A stretch of 64,000 bases of DNA from JANRJY01 sp033763735 (lineage in GTDB: Bacteria > Bacteroidota > Bacteroidia > Cytophagales > UBA9547): NCBI GenBank assembly GCA_033763735.1, contig JANRJY010000053.1, forward strand, positions 90,070 through 154,069, written 5' to 3'. The notes under the pieces are model-generated. The model ran no database searches, had not been told where the DNA came from, and was given only the letters and a program-made list of their open reading frames with translations. Positions within the stretch are counted from its first letter, which is position 1. Each line of letters starts with the position of its first letter. Shown in pieces: positions 10,101 to 18,536 of the stretch. The position numbers and the translations under genes were made by a program.

Positions 10101-11095
10101 CACCAATAATCAGAAGGAGAAATAACGCGTACTTTGGGTACAATTCTGTAATTCACATAAATTTCATGCGAACCTTTACTTACGGGGTTCAAATAACCCA
10201 ATGTAAGGTCGTAAGCATAACCCACTTCATAATTTTCATTAAACCGACCACCTGCCAAAAATATTAAGCCCTGCTCATTTCTGTAAGACACTCCAAGCCA
10301 AAACAAGTGCTTGTCTTTCCAGGCTATTTCTTTGTATTTCAGTTTAATATTTATATCAAACGAAGGTAAGTTCACAGTTTCTGTATACTTAACAACTATT
10401 GAAGGAATCGCATCTATTCTTGGGTCAGGAAGCAAATTAAAAACACCCCCTACATTAGCATAATAATGCCTTACCAAACGATTGGTACCAGTTCTTTCAG
10501 CAAAAAAACGATCTTCAATTTTATTGGAGAATAAGTTTTGAGCAGATACTCCAGCAAACCAAAGATTATGATATAGCCAAAGACCTGCATTTCCATTAGG
10601 AAGTAATCGGCTAAAACTACTAACAGGTATTGATTTGTCGCGTAATTCTGCATTATTGCCATTGACCATAAATTGTTGGATACCTGCGGATAAACCAAAT
10701 GAAAGACGGATGTCATCTGTGAGAGGAGTATCATATGCATAACTCACCATCACATTATTGGTAGTAATAATAGGTCCGGTTTGTTCACTGCTTATTATAA
10801 ATCCTATTCCGTTGTGCCAGTCGTTTTGTTTCATATGTCTGCGCCTTTGCAATGGATGATCCTTCCCAACGTGTCCATTACCTGACAAATAAAAACTTGA
10901 TGGTGCATCATTTACACCAACCCACTGATACCTGTAAGACGCACCAATGTTGTATAATTCAGTCGTTCCGGCAAAAGCAGGATTTATAATATATGGGTTA
11001 AGCATATATTGACTATAAAAAGGAATTTGTTGCGCTTTAATACCTGTTAAAATTAGAAATATAAAAAGTAAAGTAAAGGACCTGAATACCTTCAA
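10100..11095 (-). CDS. PorP/SprF family type IX secretion outer-membrane protein
   Basis: The family hallmark follows the signal peptide: QQIPFYSQYMLNPYIINPA, matching the F-S-Q-Y-x-x-N-x-x-x-x-N-P-A of PorP/SprF. The remainder is beta-rich and typical (YRYQWVG, GIGFIISSEQTGP, LSFGLSAGIQQF, EVGYAYDLTLG). These barrel proteins attach T9SS cargo with type B C-termini to the cell surface. I place the start at the TTG at 11095 because it directly begins a normal signal peptide (KVFRSFTLLFIFLILTGIKAQ), giving 331 residues; another TTG at 11158 would add 21 unneeded residues. The gene is the first of a two-gene operon with the adhesin, and the stop/start overlap suggests coupled expression in fixed ratio. 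Confidence 0.92.
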   Translation of the reverse strand: MKVFRSFTLLFIFLILTGIKAQQIPFYSQYMLNPYIINPAFAGTTELYNIGASYRYQWVGVNDAPSSFYLSGNGHVGKDHPLQRRRHMKQNDWHNGIGFIISSEQTGPIITTNNVMVSYAYDTPLTDDIRLSFGLSAGIQQFMVNGNNAELRDKSIPVSSFSRLLPNGNAGLWLYHNLWFAGVSAQNLFSNKIEDRFFAERTGTNRLVRHYYANVGGVFNLLPDPRIDAIPSIVVKYTETVNLPSFDINIKLKYKEIAWKDKHLFWLGVSYRNEQGLIFLAGGRFNENYEVGYAYDLTLGYLNPVSKGSHEIYVNYRIVPKVRVISPSDYW

Positions 11096-11486
11096 GTTAA
11101 ATATTTTTTGGGTTATTAAATTGTTAAAATAATATAAACTATTATTAGAATAGTGCAATACAAAAGATGTGTTTGTTATTTGTTTGGTTGTTTGGTCAGC
11201 GAATATAATGATAATTATCGCTATTTCACTAAAATTATTATCGTTTATTCAAAAAAACTCTAAAGCAATTTATTAGATTTATTATATTTTGTATATATCA
11301 CACATTTGTGCATCTAAGTTCATAAATTCTATTAAATTGTTAAAAAATGCATTTAAAAATAGATACAGTATATTTTATTAATTTTATTCACTTTAGTTCA
11401 CACAAATATTAATTTAATTGAAGATTAATATAGGTAAAAACAATATCTTTATAACTTTACCTTTTTAACAAATAGACCTATCTCCA
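11096..11486. promoter_or_regulatory. Divergent intergenic region between porP/sprF and the efflux operon
   Basis: This very AT-rich stretch of about 390 bases must hold promoters for both directions. On the plus strand TATCTTTA and TAACTTTA near 11443-11460 resemble the -7 element TAnnTTTG with a final A. I could not identify a confident -7 element for porP/sprF. I saw no hairpin, no RNA gene and no convincing small ORF. Confidence 0.35.
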
Positions 11487-12572
11487 ATGATGAAAAATTT
11501 AATATTTTATTTGATACTTCTCAACATATTGTTTGGTTGTAAAAGTAAAATTGAAAAAATCAAACCTCAATTAGCATCCATAACCGAATCGGTATATGCA
11601 TCCGGATTGATTAAAAGCAAAAATCAATATAATGCCTATGTAACTGTTAATGGCACAATTGAGCATATTTTTGTTTCAGAAGGTGACACCGTAAAGAAAG
11701 GCACCCCTATTCTTTATATTTCTAATATAGCTCAAAAGCTTAGTAAAGAAAATGCATCTCTAGCTGCACAATTTGCAGATATTAATAATAATAAAGAAAA
11801 ACTAAATGACGCTAAAGCAGCAATTGCAATAAGTAAAGAAAAACTGTTAAATGATTCCGCATTGTATTTTCGTCAAAAGGATCTTTGGAGCCAACAAGTA
11901 GGCACTAAAATTGAACTTGAGGCTAAAGAATTGCTTTACAAAAATTCTAAAGCTGCTTATGAGTCAGCAGTAATTAAGTATAACGAATTAAAAAGGCAAA
12001 TTGACTTTTCGTCCGCTCAAGCAAAAAAAAATTTCTTGATATCAAGCAAACTCGAAAGTGATTACACTTTAAGGAGCCAGGTAGATGGTATTGTATATAG
12101 CTTAAGCAAAGAAGTTGGTGAAATAGTCAGCGCCCAAACACCTCTTGCTGTAATTGGAGATGCCAAAAGATTCAAACTAGAAATGCAAGTGGATGAATAT
12201 GACATACTTAAAATAAAAAAAGGACTACCCGTACTTGTAACCATGGATAGCTATAAAGGAAAAGTATTTGAAGCACAGGTCACTAAAATATTTCCAATTA
12301 TGAATGAAAGAAGCAAAACATTTTTAGTAGAAGCTGAATTTATAAATGCACCTGCTGTACTTTATCCTAATATATCATTTGAGGCTAATATTGTTCTTCA
12401 ATCAAAATCCAATGCATTATTAATTCCACGAAACTATTTGTATAATGATTCAATTGTAACCAAATCAAATGGAGAAAATATCAATGTAAAAACTGGTCTT
12501 AAAGATTATCAAAAAATTGAAATTATATCAGGATTAAGTGCTGAAGATGAATTAATTAAACCCACATTATGA
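11487..12572 (+). CDS. Efflux periplasmic adaptor (HlyD/MacA-like membrane fusion lipoprotein)
   Basis: The 361-residue product has a lipobox (LLNILFGC, Cys18), so the mature protein is lipid-anchored. The order of elements is that of membrane fusion proteins: a first half-lipoyl strand (GTIEHIFVSEGDTVKKGTPI, about residues 52-71), a long helical hairpin with heptad character (about 80-185), the second half-lipoyl strand (LRSQVDGIVYSLSKEVGEIV), then a beta-barrel domain (LEMQVDEYDILKIKKGLPV) and a membrane-proximal tail. It would bridge an inner-membrane pump to an outer-membrane channel. Its stop overlaps the start of the next gene by four bases (ATGA), and the three genes to 14510 form one operon. 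No TolC-like gene is present, so an outer-membrane channel encoded elsewhere is presumed. The substrate is unknown. Confidence 0.88.
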   Translation: MMKNLIFYLILLNILFGCKSKIEKIKPQLASITESVYASGLIKSKNQYNAYVTVNGTIEHIFVSEGDTVKKGTPILYISNIAQKLSKENASLAAQFADINNNKEKLNDAKAAIAISKEKLLNDSALYFRQKDLWSQQVGTKIELEAKELLYKNSKAAYESAVIKYNELKRQIDFSSAQAKKNFLISSKLESDYTLRSQVDGIVYSLSKEVGEIVSAQTPLAVIGDAKRFKLEMQVDEYDILKIKKGLPVLVTMDSYKGKVFEAQVTKIFPIMNERSKTFLVEAEFINAPAVLYPNISFEANIVLQSKSNALLIPRNYLYNDSIVTKSNGENINVKTGLKDYQKIEIISGLSAEDELIKPTL

Positions 12573-13828
12573 AATTCAAACTAATAGCAAGTGTTTCAGT
12601 TTCATTATTGCTCGCGCGTTGGAAACAAACTTTAGTTGCGGCTATTGGGGTTACTTTTAGCATTACTATGTTTATTACCCTTTTAAGTTTTATGTCAGGG
12701 CTCAATGACATGCTGGATAATCTAATACTTAATAGAACACCCCATGTAAGATTGTATAATGAAATTCTTCCTTCTAATCACCAACCCATTGAATTGTCAG
12801 ACAAATACAAAAACTCATATAATTTTATAAGGTCTATTAAGCCTAAAAATGAAAGATTACAGATATATAACTATGGGGCCATAGTTAAAGCGATAAAAAA
12901 TGACAGCAGAGTACTTGGAATTGCACCAAAAATTACAACACAGGTATTTTATAATGTAGGGCCTATCGATCTTACCGGGGTTATTAATGGTATTGATGTG
13001 GATGAAGAAAACCGATTGTTTACTTTCAAAGATTATGTAACTACCGGCAATTATATTGACCTAAAAAATGTTCCCAATAGTATTGTACTTGGCAAAGGAG
13101 CTGCAGAAAAAATGCTAGCAAATATTGGAGATGTAATTCAAGTTACCACTACCAAAGGACAAATTATGCAACTAAAAGTAGTAGGGTATTTTCAGTCGGG
13201 GATTCAAGATATTGACAAAGTTCAAAGTTATGCATCAATCAGTACCACTCAAAAACTACTGGGAGAATCCAATAGTTATATTACTGATATTCAAATCAAA
13301 TTGAAAGATATTTTAATTGCTCCTGCTACATCAATTGAATATGGCAAATTGTTTGATGTTGAATCCATAGATATAAAAACCGCAAATTCACAATTCGAAA
13401 CCGGAAGTTTTGTTCGAACCCTAATTTCATATGCGGTCGGCATCACTTTACTTATTGTAGCAGGCTTTGGAATATACAACATACTAAATATGATGATCTA
13501 TGAGAAAATGGATACCATTGCTATACTAAAAGCAACCGGGTTTTCGGGTGCAGATGTTAATATGGTTTTTATTACAATAGCTTTGAGTATAGGAGTGTTT
13601 GGAGGCGGACTAGGTTTATTATTTGGTTTCGGATTAAGTAACGTTATCGACAATATTCCATTCAATACAGCTGCATTGCCTACAATCAAAACATTCCCAA
13701 TTAATTACAATCCTAAATTTTATATGATTGCAACTATTTTTTCAATTGTAACCACCTATTTGGCAGGTTTTTTCCCTTCACGTAAAGCAAGTAAAATTGA
13801 TCCTGTAGTGATCATTAGAGGCAAATAA
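12569..13828 (+). CDS. ABC transporter permease, MacB/FtsX family
   Basis: This 419-residue permease has the four-helix MacB/FtsX design: helix 1 near residues 19-42 (LVAAIGVTFSITMFITLLSF), a periplasmic MacB-type core domain (about 45-275), helix 2 (about 283-303, GITLLIVAGFGIYNILNMMI), helix 3 (about 330-355, Gly-rich FGGGLGLLFGFGLS) and helix 4 (about 385-405), ending in P-S-R-K-A-S-K-I-D-P. The segment IYEKMDTIAILKATGFSGADV after helix 2 is the coupling helix region that contacts the ATPase. It starts inside the adaptor gene (four-base overlap) and ends two bases before the ATPase gene. Unlike E. coli MacB, the ATPase is on a separate polypeptide. The expected activity is mechanotransmission-type export from the periplasm through the adaptor. 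Confidence 0.9.
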   Translation: MKFKLIASVSVSLLLARWKQTLVAAIGVTFSITMFITLLSFMSGLNDMLDNLILNRTPHVRLYNEILPSNHQPIELSDKYKNSYNFIRSIKPKNERLQIYNYGAIVKAIKNDSRVLGIAPKITTQVFYNVGPIDLTGVINGIDVDEENRLFTFKDYVTTGNYIDLKNVPNSIVLGKGAAEKMLANIGDVIQVTTTKGQIMQLKVVGYFQSGIQDIDKVQSYASISTTQKLLGESNSYITDIQIKLKDILIAPATSIEYGKLFDVESIDIKTANSQFETGSFVRTLISYAVGITLLIVAGFGIYNILNMMIYEKMDTIAILKATGFSGADVNMVFITIALSIGVFGGGLGLLFGFGLSNVIDNIPFNTAALPTIKTFPINYNPKFYMIATIFSIVTTYLAGFFPSRKASKIDPVVIIRGK

Positions 13829-13829
13829 T

Positions 13830-14510
13830 ATGGAAAGGATAATTCTCGAAGCTAAAAGCATTTCAAAATACTTTCACGACCCTACTACCATACAGGTGCT
13901 TAAAGATGTGAGCTTTAATATCAAGGGCAGCGAATTTATTTCCATTATTGGAAAGTCTGGGTGTGGCAAATCAACATTGTTGTACATTCTGAGCACAATG
14001 GATACCGACTACGAAGGTACTTTGATGATAGATGGTGTGGCCATGCGCAATAAAAGGGAAGGTGAACTCGCCAAAGTGCGTAACGAAAAAATCGGATTTG
14101 TATTTCAATTTCATTATTTACTCAACGAATTTTCAGTACTTCGAAATGTAATGTTGCCAGGTTTAAAATTAGCAAAATATTCTGAAAAAGAAGTTGAGAG
14201 TAGAGCATATGAAAAGCTTAAAATATTAGGCATTGAAAATGAAGCACTTAAAAACCCAAATCAACTATCGGGAGGGCAAAAACAACGAGTAGCGATTGCC
14301 AGAGCATTGATTAATGATCCTTTAATTGTGATGGGTGACGAACCTACCGGGAATCTTGACAAAAAAAACAGCGAAATCGTGTTCAATATTTTCAAAGAAT
14401 TGGCTGAGGTATATAAACAATCCTTATTAATTGTAACCCACGATAATGAATTTGCAGCCCGCACCCACCGAATTATTGAAATGGAAGATGGGAAGATAAT
14501 AAGGATGTAG
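13830..14510 (+). CDS. ABC transporter ATP-binding protein (MacB/LolD type)
   Basis: All parts of an ABC ATPase are present in 226 residues: Walker A GKSGCGKST at 41-49, Q-loop in FVFQFHYLL around 93, signature LSGGQKQRVAIARAL at about 146-160, Walker B LIVMGDEPTGNLDKK at about 165-179 and the H-loop in LLIVTHDNEFA. The TGNLD after Walker B is characteristic of the LolD/MacB/FtsE subfamily, which works with FtsX-like permeases, in agreement with the gene just upstream. It is the last gene of the adaptor-permease-ATPase operon. The 3' end faces msrA across an AT-rich palindromic spacer. Confidence 0.95.
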   Translation: MERIILEAKSISKYFHDPTTIQVLKDVSFNIKGSEFISIIGKSGCGKSTLLYILSTMDTDYEGTLMIDGVAMRNKREGELAKVRNEKIGFVFQFHYLLNEFSVLRNVMLPGLKLAKYSEKEVESRAYEKLKILGIENEALKNPNQLSGGQKQRVAIARALINDPLIVMGDEPTGNLDKKNSEIVFNIFKELAEVYKQSLLIVTHDNEFAARTHRIIEMEDGKIIRM

Positions 14511-14533
14511 ATAACAAGAAGATATTTGGGAAT

Positions 14534-14566
14534 TAATTATCAATTATTAATTAATAATTAAATTGT
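14534..14566. repeat. AT-rich 7-base periodic array with 18-base palindrome between convergent genes
   Basis: The spacer between the ATPase gene and msrA contains a perfect 18-base palindrome, AATTATTAATTAATAATT, at 14542-14559. Read in the msrA direction, the sequence advances in units of seven bases of the form TAATTAA, TAATTGA, TAATTAA, each carrying a stop codon. Read in the other direction, TAA occurs at 14534, 14548 and 14555 on the same 7-base grid. It resembles the 3' arrays after the DUF1573 gene and after rlmN. It lacks GC pairs, so it is not a classical terminator. Confidence 0.5.
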
Positions 14567-14589
14567 TATAGCTTGAAAGACTAAAACAC

Positions 14590-15219
14590 TTAGTTTTTCT
14601 TTATCTTATCCTTGAATACTTTTTTAAATTTATCAACTTTTGGTTTTACAACATAATAGCAATAAGGTTGAGCACTATTGTCGTTATAATAGTTTTGGTG
14701 GTAATCTTCCGCGATATAAAACTTCGATTCCGGAACTATTTCAGTCACAATGGGTTTGTCATACGCTCCGGAAGCATTCAATTGCGTTTTTATTTCAGTG
14801 GCTATTTTCTTTTGTTCCTCATTATGATAAAATATGGCTGATCGATATTGCGTGCCCACATCATTTCCCTGACGATTCAATGTTGTTGGGTCATGGGTTT
14901 GGAAGAACACCTCTAATATATCTTTGAAGGTTGTTTTTTTAGGATCATAATACACTTGAACCACTTCTGCGTGGCCGGTATTGCCTGTACATACTTCTTT
15001 GTAAGTAGGATTGGCTTTACTACCTCCCATATATCCGGATGCTATTTTTTCAACGCCTTCCATTTGTTGAAAAACGGCTTCAACACACCAAAAACATCCT
15101 GCGCCTAAAGTGGCGGTATCTAAAGTATTCATTTTTAAGGGTTTAGAAATAGTTTCTTTTTTTTGAGCACAAGCCAATATGCTAATTGCTATACAACTAA
15201 TTATGCCAATTGATTTCAT
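14590..15219 (-). CDS. msrA: Peptide-methionine (S)-S-oxide reductase, lipoprotein form
   Basis: This 209-residue protein reduces methionine-S-sulfoxide in oxidised proteins. The catalytic motif GCFWC lies at about 41-45 (nucleophile Cys42), followed by the family's VEAVFQQMEGV, GYMGG, T-G-H-A-E-V-V-Q-V-Y-Y-D and FFQTHDPT, with resolving Cys in the C-terminal PYCYYVVKPK. The ATG at 15219 is chosen rather than the TTG at 15240, because it begins a lipoprotein signal (IAISILAC, Cys17). A lipid anchor means it repairs proteins in the periplasm rather than the cytoplasm. No msrB is fused or adjacent. It is a single gene, convergent with the efflux operon. Confidence 0.95.
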   Translation of the reverse strand: MKSIGIISCIAISILACAQKKETISKPLKMNTLDTATLGAGCFWCVEAVFQQMEGVEKIASGYMGGSKANPTYKEVCTGNTGHAEVVQVYYDPKKTTFKDILEVFFQTHDPTTLNRQGNDVGTQYRSAIFYHNEEQKKIATEIKTQLNASGAYDKPIVTEIVPESKFYIAEDYHQNYYNDNSAQPYCYYVVKPKVDKFKKVFKDKIKKN

Positions 15220-15406
15220 TTGATTTTTTGTTAATAACAATACTTATACGTATTAAGTTTACAGATATGCAAACATTTTTAAATTGTGTTCAAATAAAAT
15301 TATGAAATTATTTTTTTTAATTTTGTGATCCCTAAAAGATACACATCTAAATTACTTTCTACTTATTTATAAGTTCACTGTAATCTCAATACCATTATTT
15401 TAACTA

Positions 15407-15439
15407 TTTGTTAGATGTGATGGAATTGTTTTAATTTTG
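15407..15439 (+). promoter_or_regulatory. Promoter of the toxin-antitoxin pair
   Basis: TTTG at 15407-15410 and TAATTTTG at 15432-15439 are separated by 21 bases, matching the Bacteroidota -33/-7 promoter. The -7 element ends 16 bases before the ATG of the antitoxin gene at 15456. Confidence 0.65.
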
Positions 15440-15455
15440 TAAAAACTACATAAAT

Positions 15456-15686
15456 ATGAATAACCTCCAATTCAATCAAGAGTTAAATACTTATTTGCCA
15501 CTTTTGAATAACACACAACAGAAACTATTGCTTGATGTAGTTAAAAATATATTAAATGTAGAACCAAAAGCAAATCGAATTACTTTAAAAAAGTATAATG
15601 AAGAACTAGATCATTCTTCCAAACAAATTGAAAATGGGCAAGTAATTTCAAATAAGGATTTATTGAAAAGCTTGAATGAAAAATAA
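15456..15686 (+). CDS. Putative antitoxin of a RelE/ParE-type module
   Basis: A 76-residue, charged, probably helical protein. It starts with a segment rich in Leu and Gln (FNQELNTYLPLLNNTQQKLLLDVV) followed by a linker and a C-terminal half with KKYNEELDHSSKQIENGQ and IS-x-x-D-L-L-K-S-L. That N-terminal plus (E/D)-x-G-x-x-(I/V)-(S/T) layout recurs in small Bacteroidota antitoxins preceding RelE/ParE toxins, in which the C-terminal helix wraps the toxin. I do not recognise a named DNA-binding fold. The identification rests mainly on position: it precedes and overlaps the toxin gene by 11 bases and has its own promoter. Such antitoxins usually autorepress, which is inferred here. Confidence 0.7.
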   Translation: MNNLQFNQELNTYLPLLNNTQQKLLLDVVKNILNVEPKANRITLKKYNEELDHSSKQIENGQVISNKDLLKSLNEK

Positions 15687-15981
15687 TCCATTTCAAATAT
15701 TTTGGACACATGATGCTCATAAAGATTTATTAAAAATATTGGATTATTATAAAAGTAAATCCCCAAATGCTTATAATTTAGTGAAAAATGCAATTTTCAA
15801 ATCCCTTTCAAAAGCATCCAAAAATCCATTTATTTTTGAATCGGATAAATTAAAACAAATAGAAGACATAAATTTTCGTGCATTTACAGTTTTTCATACT
15901 CGAATTACTTATCAGTTAAAAGGTAACAAATTATTTGTTTTGCGACTTAGACATACAAGTCGTGAACCATTTGAGTATTAA
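15676..15981 (+). CDS. RelE/ParE family toxin
   Basis: The 101-residue product fits the RelE/ParE superfamily: N-terminal strand then helix with W-T-x-x-A-x-x-D-L-x-x-I-x-x-Y-Y (about residues 10-26), a second helix with K-N-A-I, then IEDINFRAFTVFHTRITYQL and the final strand FVLRLRHTSREPFEY. The strand sequence and C-terminal R-x-R-H-T-S-R-x-P are typical of the ParE-like group; members act as ribosome-dependent mRNA endonucleases or gyrase poisons, and I cannot decide which applies. It overlaps its antitoxin by 11 bases, giving coupled translation. The toxin gene ends 16 bases before the end of the convergent E1 gene. Confidence 0.85.
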   Translation: MKNNPFQIFWTHDAHKDLLKILDYYKSKSPNAYNLVKNAIFKSLSKASKNPFIFESDKLKQIEDINFRAFTVFHTRITYQLKGNKLFVLRLRHTSREPFEY

Positions 15982-15997
15982 ACTAAAATCTATCTTT

Positions 15998-18412
15998 TTA
16001 CTTATAAATCTCCGGAAACTTCGTAGGATTTACTTCTTGAAAAAGCTCATAAACTTTATCAAATATTTCTTCAGGATTGGGTTTTGAAAAATAATCACCA
16101 TCGGAAGCATATGCAGGACGGTGTTCTTTGGCAGTAATGGTGATAGGCGGTGAGTCGAGATAATAGTACGCATTTTGTTTTTCAAGCACTTGTTGCATCA
16201 TATAGGCGCTAGCCCCACCGGGCACATCTTCATCTGCAAACACCACTCTGTTTGTTTTTTTGATTGAATCCAATATAACTTCATGAATATCAAATGGTAA
16301 AAGCGTTTGAACATCAATGACTTCAGCTGATATTCCTACATGAAGTAGTTGTTCCGCAGCTTCTAAAGCTATACGACACATGGCACCATAGGTAACAATT
16401 GTAATGTCAGACCCTTTTACCAATATTTCAGGCACACCAAATGGAACTGTGAATTCGCCTACATTTAAAGGCATTTTTTCTTTTTGACGATATGAATTCA
16501 ATGTTTCAATTATCACCGCAGGGTTATCGGACTTGAACAATACATTATACATGCCTGCAGCTTGGGTCATGTTGCGAGGCACCAATAAATATATACCTCT
16601 TATACAATTCAATAACATTCCGATTGGAGAGCCGGAATGCCATACTCCTTCCAATCTATGACCTCTAGTTCGAATAATCATAGGCGCTTTATGACCACCT
16701 TTGCTACGATAATGCACGGATGCTAAATCATCACAAATAGGCTCAAGTCCGTAAATGATGTAATCCAAGTATTGAATTTCGCAAATGGGCTTGAGTCCAC
16801 GATGAGCAGCTCCTAAACCTTGACCCATAATGGTAGTTTCGCGAATGCCCGTATCAGTTACTCTAAGCGCTCCATATTTTTGTTGCAAACCGGCAAATCC
16901 CTGATTTACATCACCTATCTGACCCACATCTTCGCCAATGGCAAATATTCTTGGGTCTTTTGACAATGCGTTATCAAAGCAAGCATTCACTATTTCTCTC
17001 CCATCTACTAAAGGTGCATTTTTGGAATATTCGGGTTTTATTTCTTTGACCAAAAGTGGCGATTGTTCTGATTGAGAATAGTTATGAGAACTATATCGTT
17101 CTTTATTCTCAACATTTACTCTCTCCAAATAGGTTTGTAAAAATGATTTTGAATGTAAATGTTCATTTCTTACAAGTCGTAATGCTTTTTTAACAGCTGC
17201 TACTGCATCCATTCTTATTGGATTAACAGTGCCTTTTAATTTGAAACAAATTTCTTTTAATTCATCTGCTTGCGAGGAAGACTCTTCAGACAATTTTTCA
17301 ATTCCCACAATTGCATCTTCAATATCAACTTTGATAAAGCTTGTATATGATGTCCAGGCTTGATCTCTTGCTTTTTTGACTGATTCTTTTGATTTTAATT
17401 CAATTTCTTTAAGTTCAACTTCCGTAGCAATGTCATTTTCAACAATCCATTGACCAAATTTTTTGATGCAATCAAAATCGCTTTCCCATTTTAATCTTTC
17501 TTTTGATTTGTACCTCTCATGCGATCCGGATGTGCTGTGCCCCTGTGGTTGTGTAAGTTCATCTACATGTACAAGCACAGGCACATGTTCTTCTCTACAA
17601 ATCGCTTCTGCATATTTATATGCTCCAATTAATGCAGGATAATCCCAGCCTTTTACTCTTACTATTTCAATACCTTTTTCTGTTTCTGTTCTTTGGAAAC
17701 CCTCAAGTGCTTTCGAAATTTCAGATTTGGTGGTTTGGATGGAACGTGGAACAGAAATAGCATAACCATCGTCCCAAACGGAACAAAGCATAGGCACCTG
17801 TAACACTCCGGCAGCGTTAATGGTTTCATAAAAAATACCCTCTGCACAAGCACCATCTCCAATAGAGCCAAAAGCTATTTCATTGCCTTTGTTTGAAAAG
17901 TTATCCGCATAAGGATCAAGTTCAGGCAAATTGCGATAAAGTTTGGATGCATAAGCTAACCCTAAAAGTCGAGCCATTTGAATGGACGTAGGTGACATAT
18001 CAGTAGTGGAATTGTAGCGTTCCATTTGATTCAGCCAGTTGCCGTCTTTATCTAGACTTCTACTACCATAATGTACATTCATTAGTCTGCCACCGGTAGA
18101 AGGTTCATTTTCTAAATCGGCATGTGCATACAATTGTGCGAAAAATTCTCTTAGATTGGTTTGACCGATGGCCATCATCCAAGTTTGATCACGATAATAT
18201 CCTGAACGCCAGTCCCCTTTTTTGAAAAATTTGGCTAATGCTATTTGAGCTAGTTCTTTACCATCTCCAAAAATCCCGAACTTGGCTTTACCCATAAATA
18301 CTTCTTTGCGACCTAATAAACTGGCATGTCGGCTTTCAGTGGCTATTCGATAATCTTCCAAAACCGCAATGCGGTCAAATTTTGTGGTAGTGGTGGAAGA
18401 TTTTGAAGGCAT
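15998..18412 (-). CDS. Fused alpha/beta E1 component of a branched-chain-type 2-oxoacid dehydrogenase
   Basis: The 804-residue protein joins both E1 subunits, as usual in Bacteroidota. The alpha half (about 1-400) has the thiamine diphosphate motif IGDGACAEGIFYETINAA near residue 185, with CSVWDDGYAIS downstream, and HVDELTQPQGHSTSGSHERY as phosphorylation-loop equivalent. The beta half (about 465-790) has FAIGEDVGQIGDVNQGFAGL, VTDTGIRETTIMGQGLGAA, the E-I-Q-Y-L-D-Y strand and FADEDVPGGASAYM. It would decarboxylate a 2-oxoacid (2-oxoisovalerate or pyruvate) and pass the acyl group to an E2 encoded elsewhere. A candidate promoter at 18441-18470 precedes it. Substrate assignment is inferred from the family. 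Confidence 0.93.
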   Translation of the reverse strand: MPSKSSTTTTKFDRIAVLEDYRIATESRHASLLGRKEVFMGKAKFGIFGDGKELAQIALAKFFKKGDWRSGYYRDQTWMMAIGQTNLREFFAQLYAHADLENEPSTGGRLMNVHYGSRSLDKDGNWLNQMERYNSTTDMSPTSIQMARLLGLAYASKLYRNLPELDPYADNFSNKGNEIAFGSIGDGACAEGIFYETINAAGVLQVPMLCSVWDDGYAISVPRSIQTTKSEISKALEGFQRTETEKGIEIVRVKGWDYPALIGAYKYAEAICREEHVPVLVHVDELTQPQGHSTSGSHERYKSKERLKWESDFDCIKKFGQWIVENDIATEVELKEIELKSKESVKKARDQAWTSYTSFIKVDIEDAIVGIEKLSEESSSQADELKEICFKLKGTVNPIRMDAVAAVKKALRLVRNEHLHSKSFLQTYLERVNVENKERYSSHNYSQSEQSPLLVKEIKPEYSKNAPLVDGREIVNACFDNALSKDPRIFAIGEDVGQIGDVNQGFAGLQQKYGALRVTDTGIRETTIMGQGLGAAHRGLKPICEIQYLDYIIYGLEPICDDLASVHYRSKGGHKAPMIIRTRGHRLEGVWHSGSPIGMLLNCIRGIYLLVPRNMTQAAGMYNVLFKSDNPAVIIETLNSYRQKEKMPLNVGEFTVPFGVPEILVKGSDITIVTYGAMCRIALEAAEQLLHVGISAEVIDVQTLLPFDIHEVILDSIKKTNRVVFADEDVPGGASAYMMQQVLEKQNAYYYLDSPPITITAKEHRPAYASDGDYFSKPNPEEIFDKVYELFQEVNPTKFPEIYK

Positions 18413-18440
18413 AAGCGATATTAATCAACTGTATTAAAAA

Positions 18441-18470
18441 CAAAATTAATTAAATTGTTATACGAAGCAA
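18441..18470 (-). promoter_or_regulatory. Candidate promoter of the E1 dehydrogenase gene
   Basis: On the minus strand TTG (18470-18468) and TAATTTTG (18448-18441) are 19 bases apart, matching the -33/-7 pattern, and lie 29 bases before the ATG at 18412. Confidence 0.55.
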
Positions 18471-18496
18471 TTACGCAAAAAATATAATCTTTTTAG

Positions 18497-18504
18497 TAGA
18501 TTTG
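18497..18504 (+). promoter_or_regulatory. Candidate -7 element of the DUF1573 gene
   Basis: TAGATTTG fits TAnnTTTG and ends 32 bases before the ATG at 18537. It shows that the TTG at 18507 is too close to the promoter to be the start. No good -33 element was seen. Confidence 0.5.
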
Positions 18505-18536
18505 CCTTGTTAATTTATCCACATTATTTTAATTAC

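Noticed and set aside
11347..11415. 22-codon ORF in the gap before the efflux operon.
   Set aside because: Composition is that of random AT-rich sequence (mostly Phe, Ile, His, Ser) with no helix or motif.
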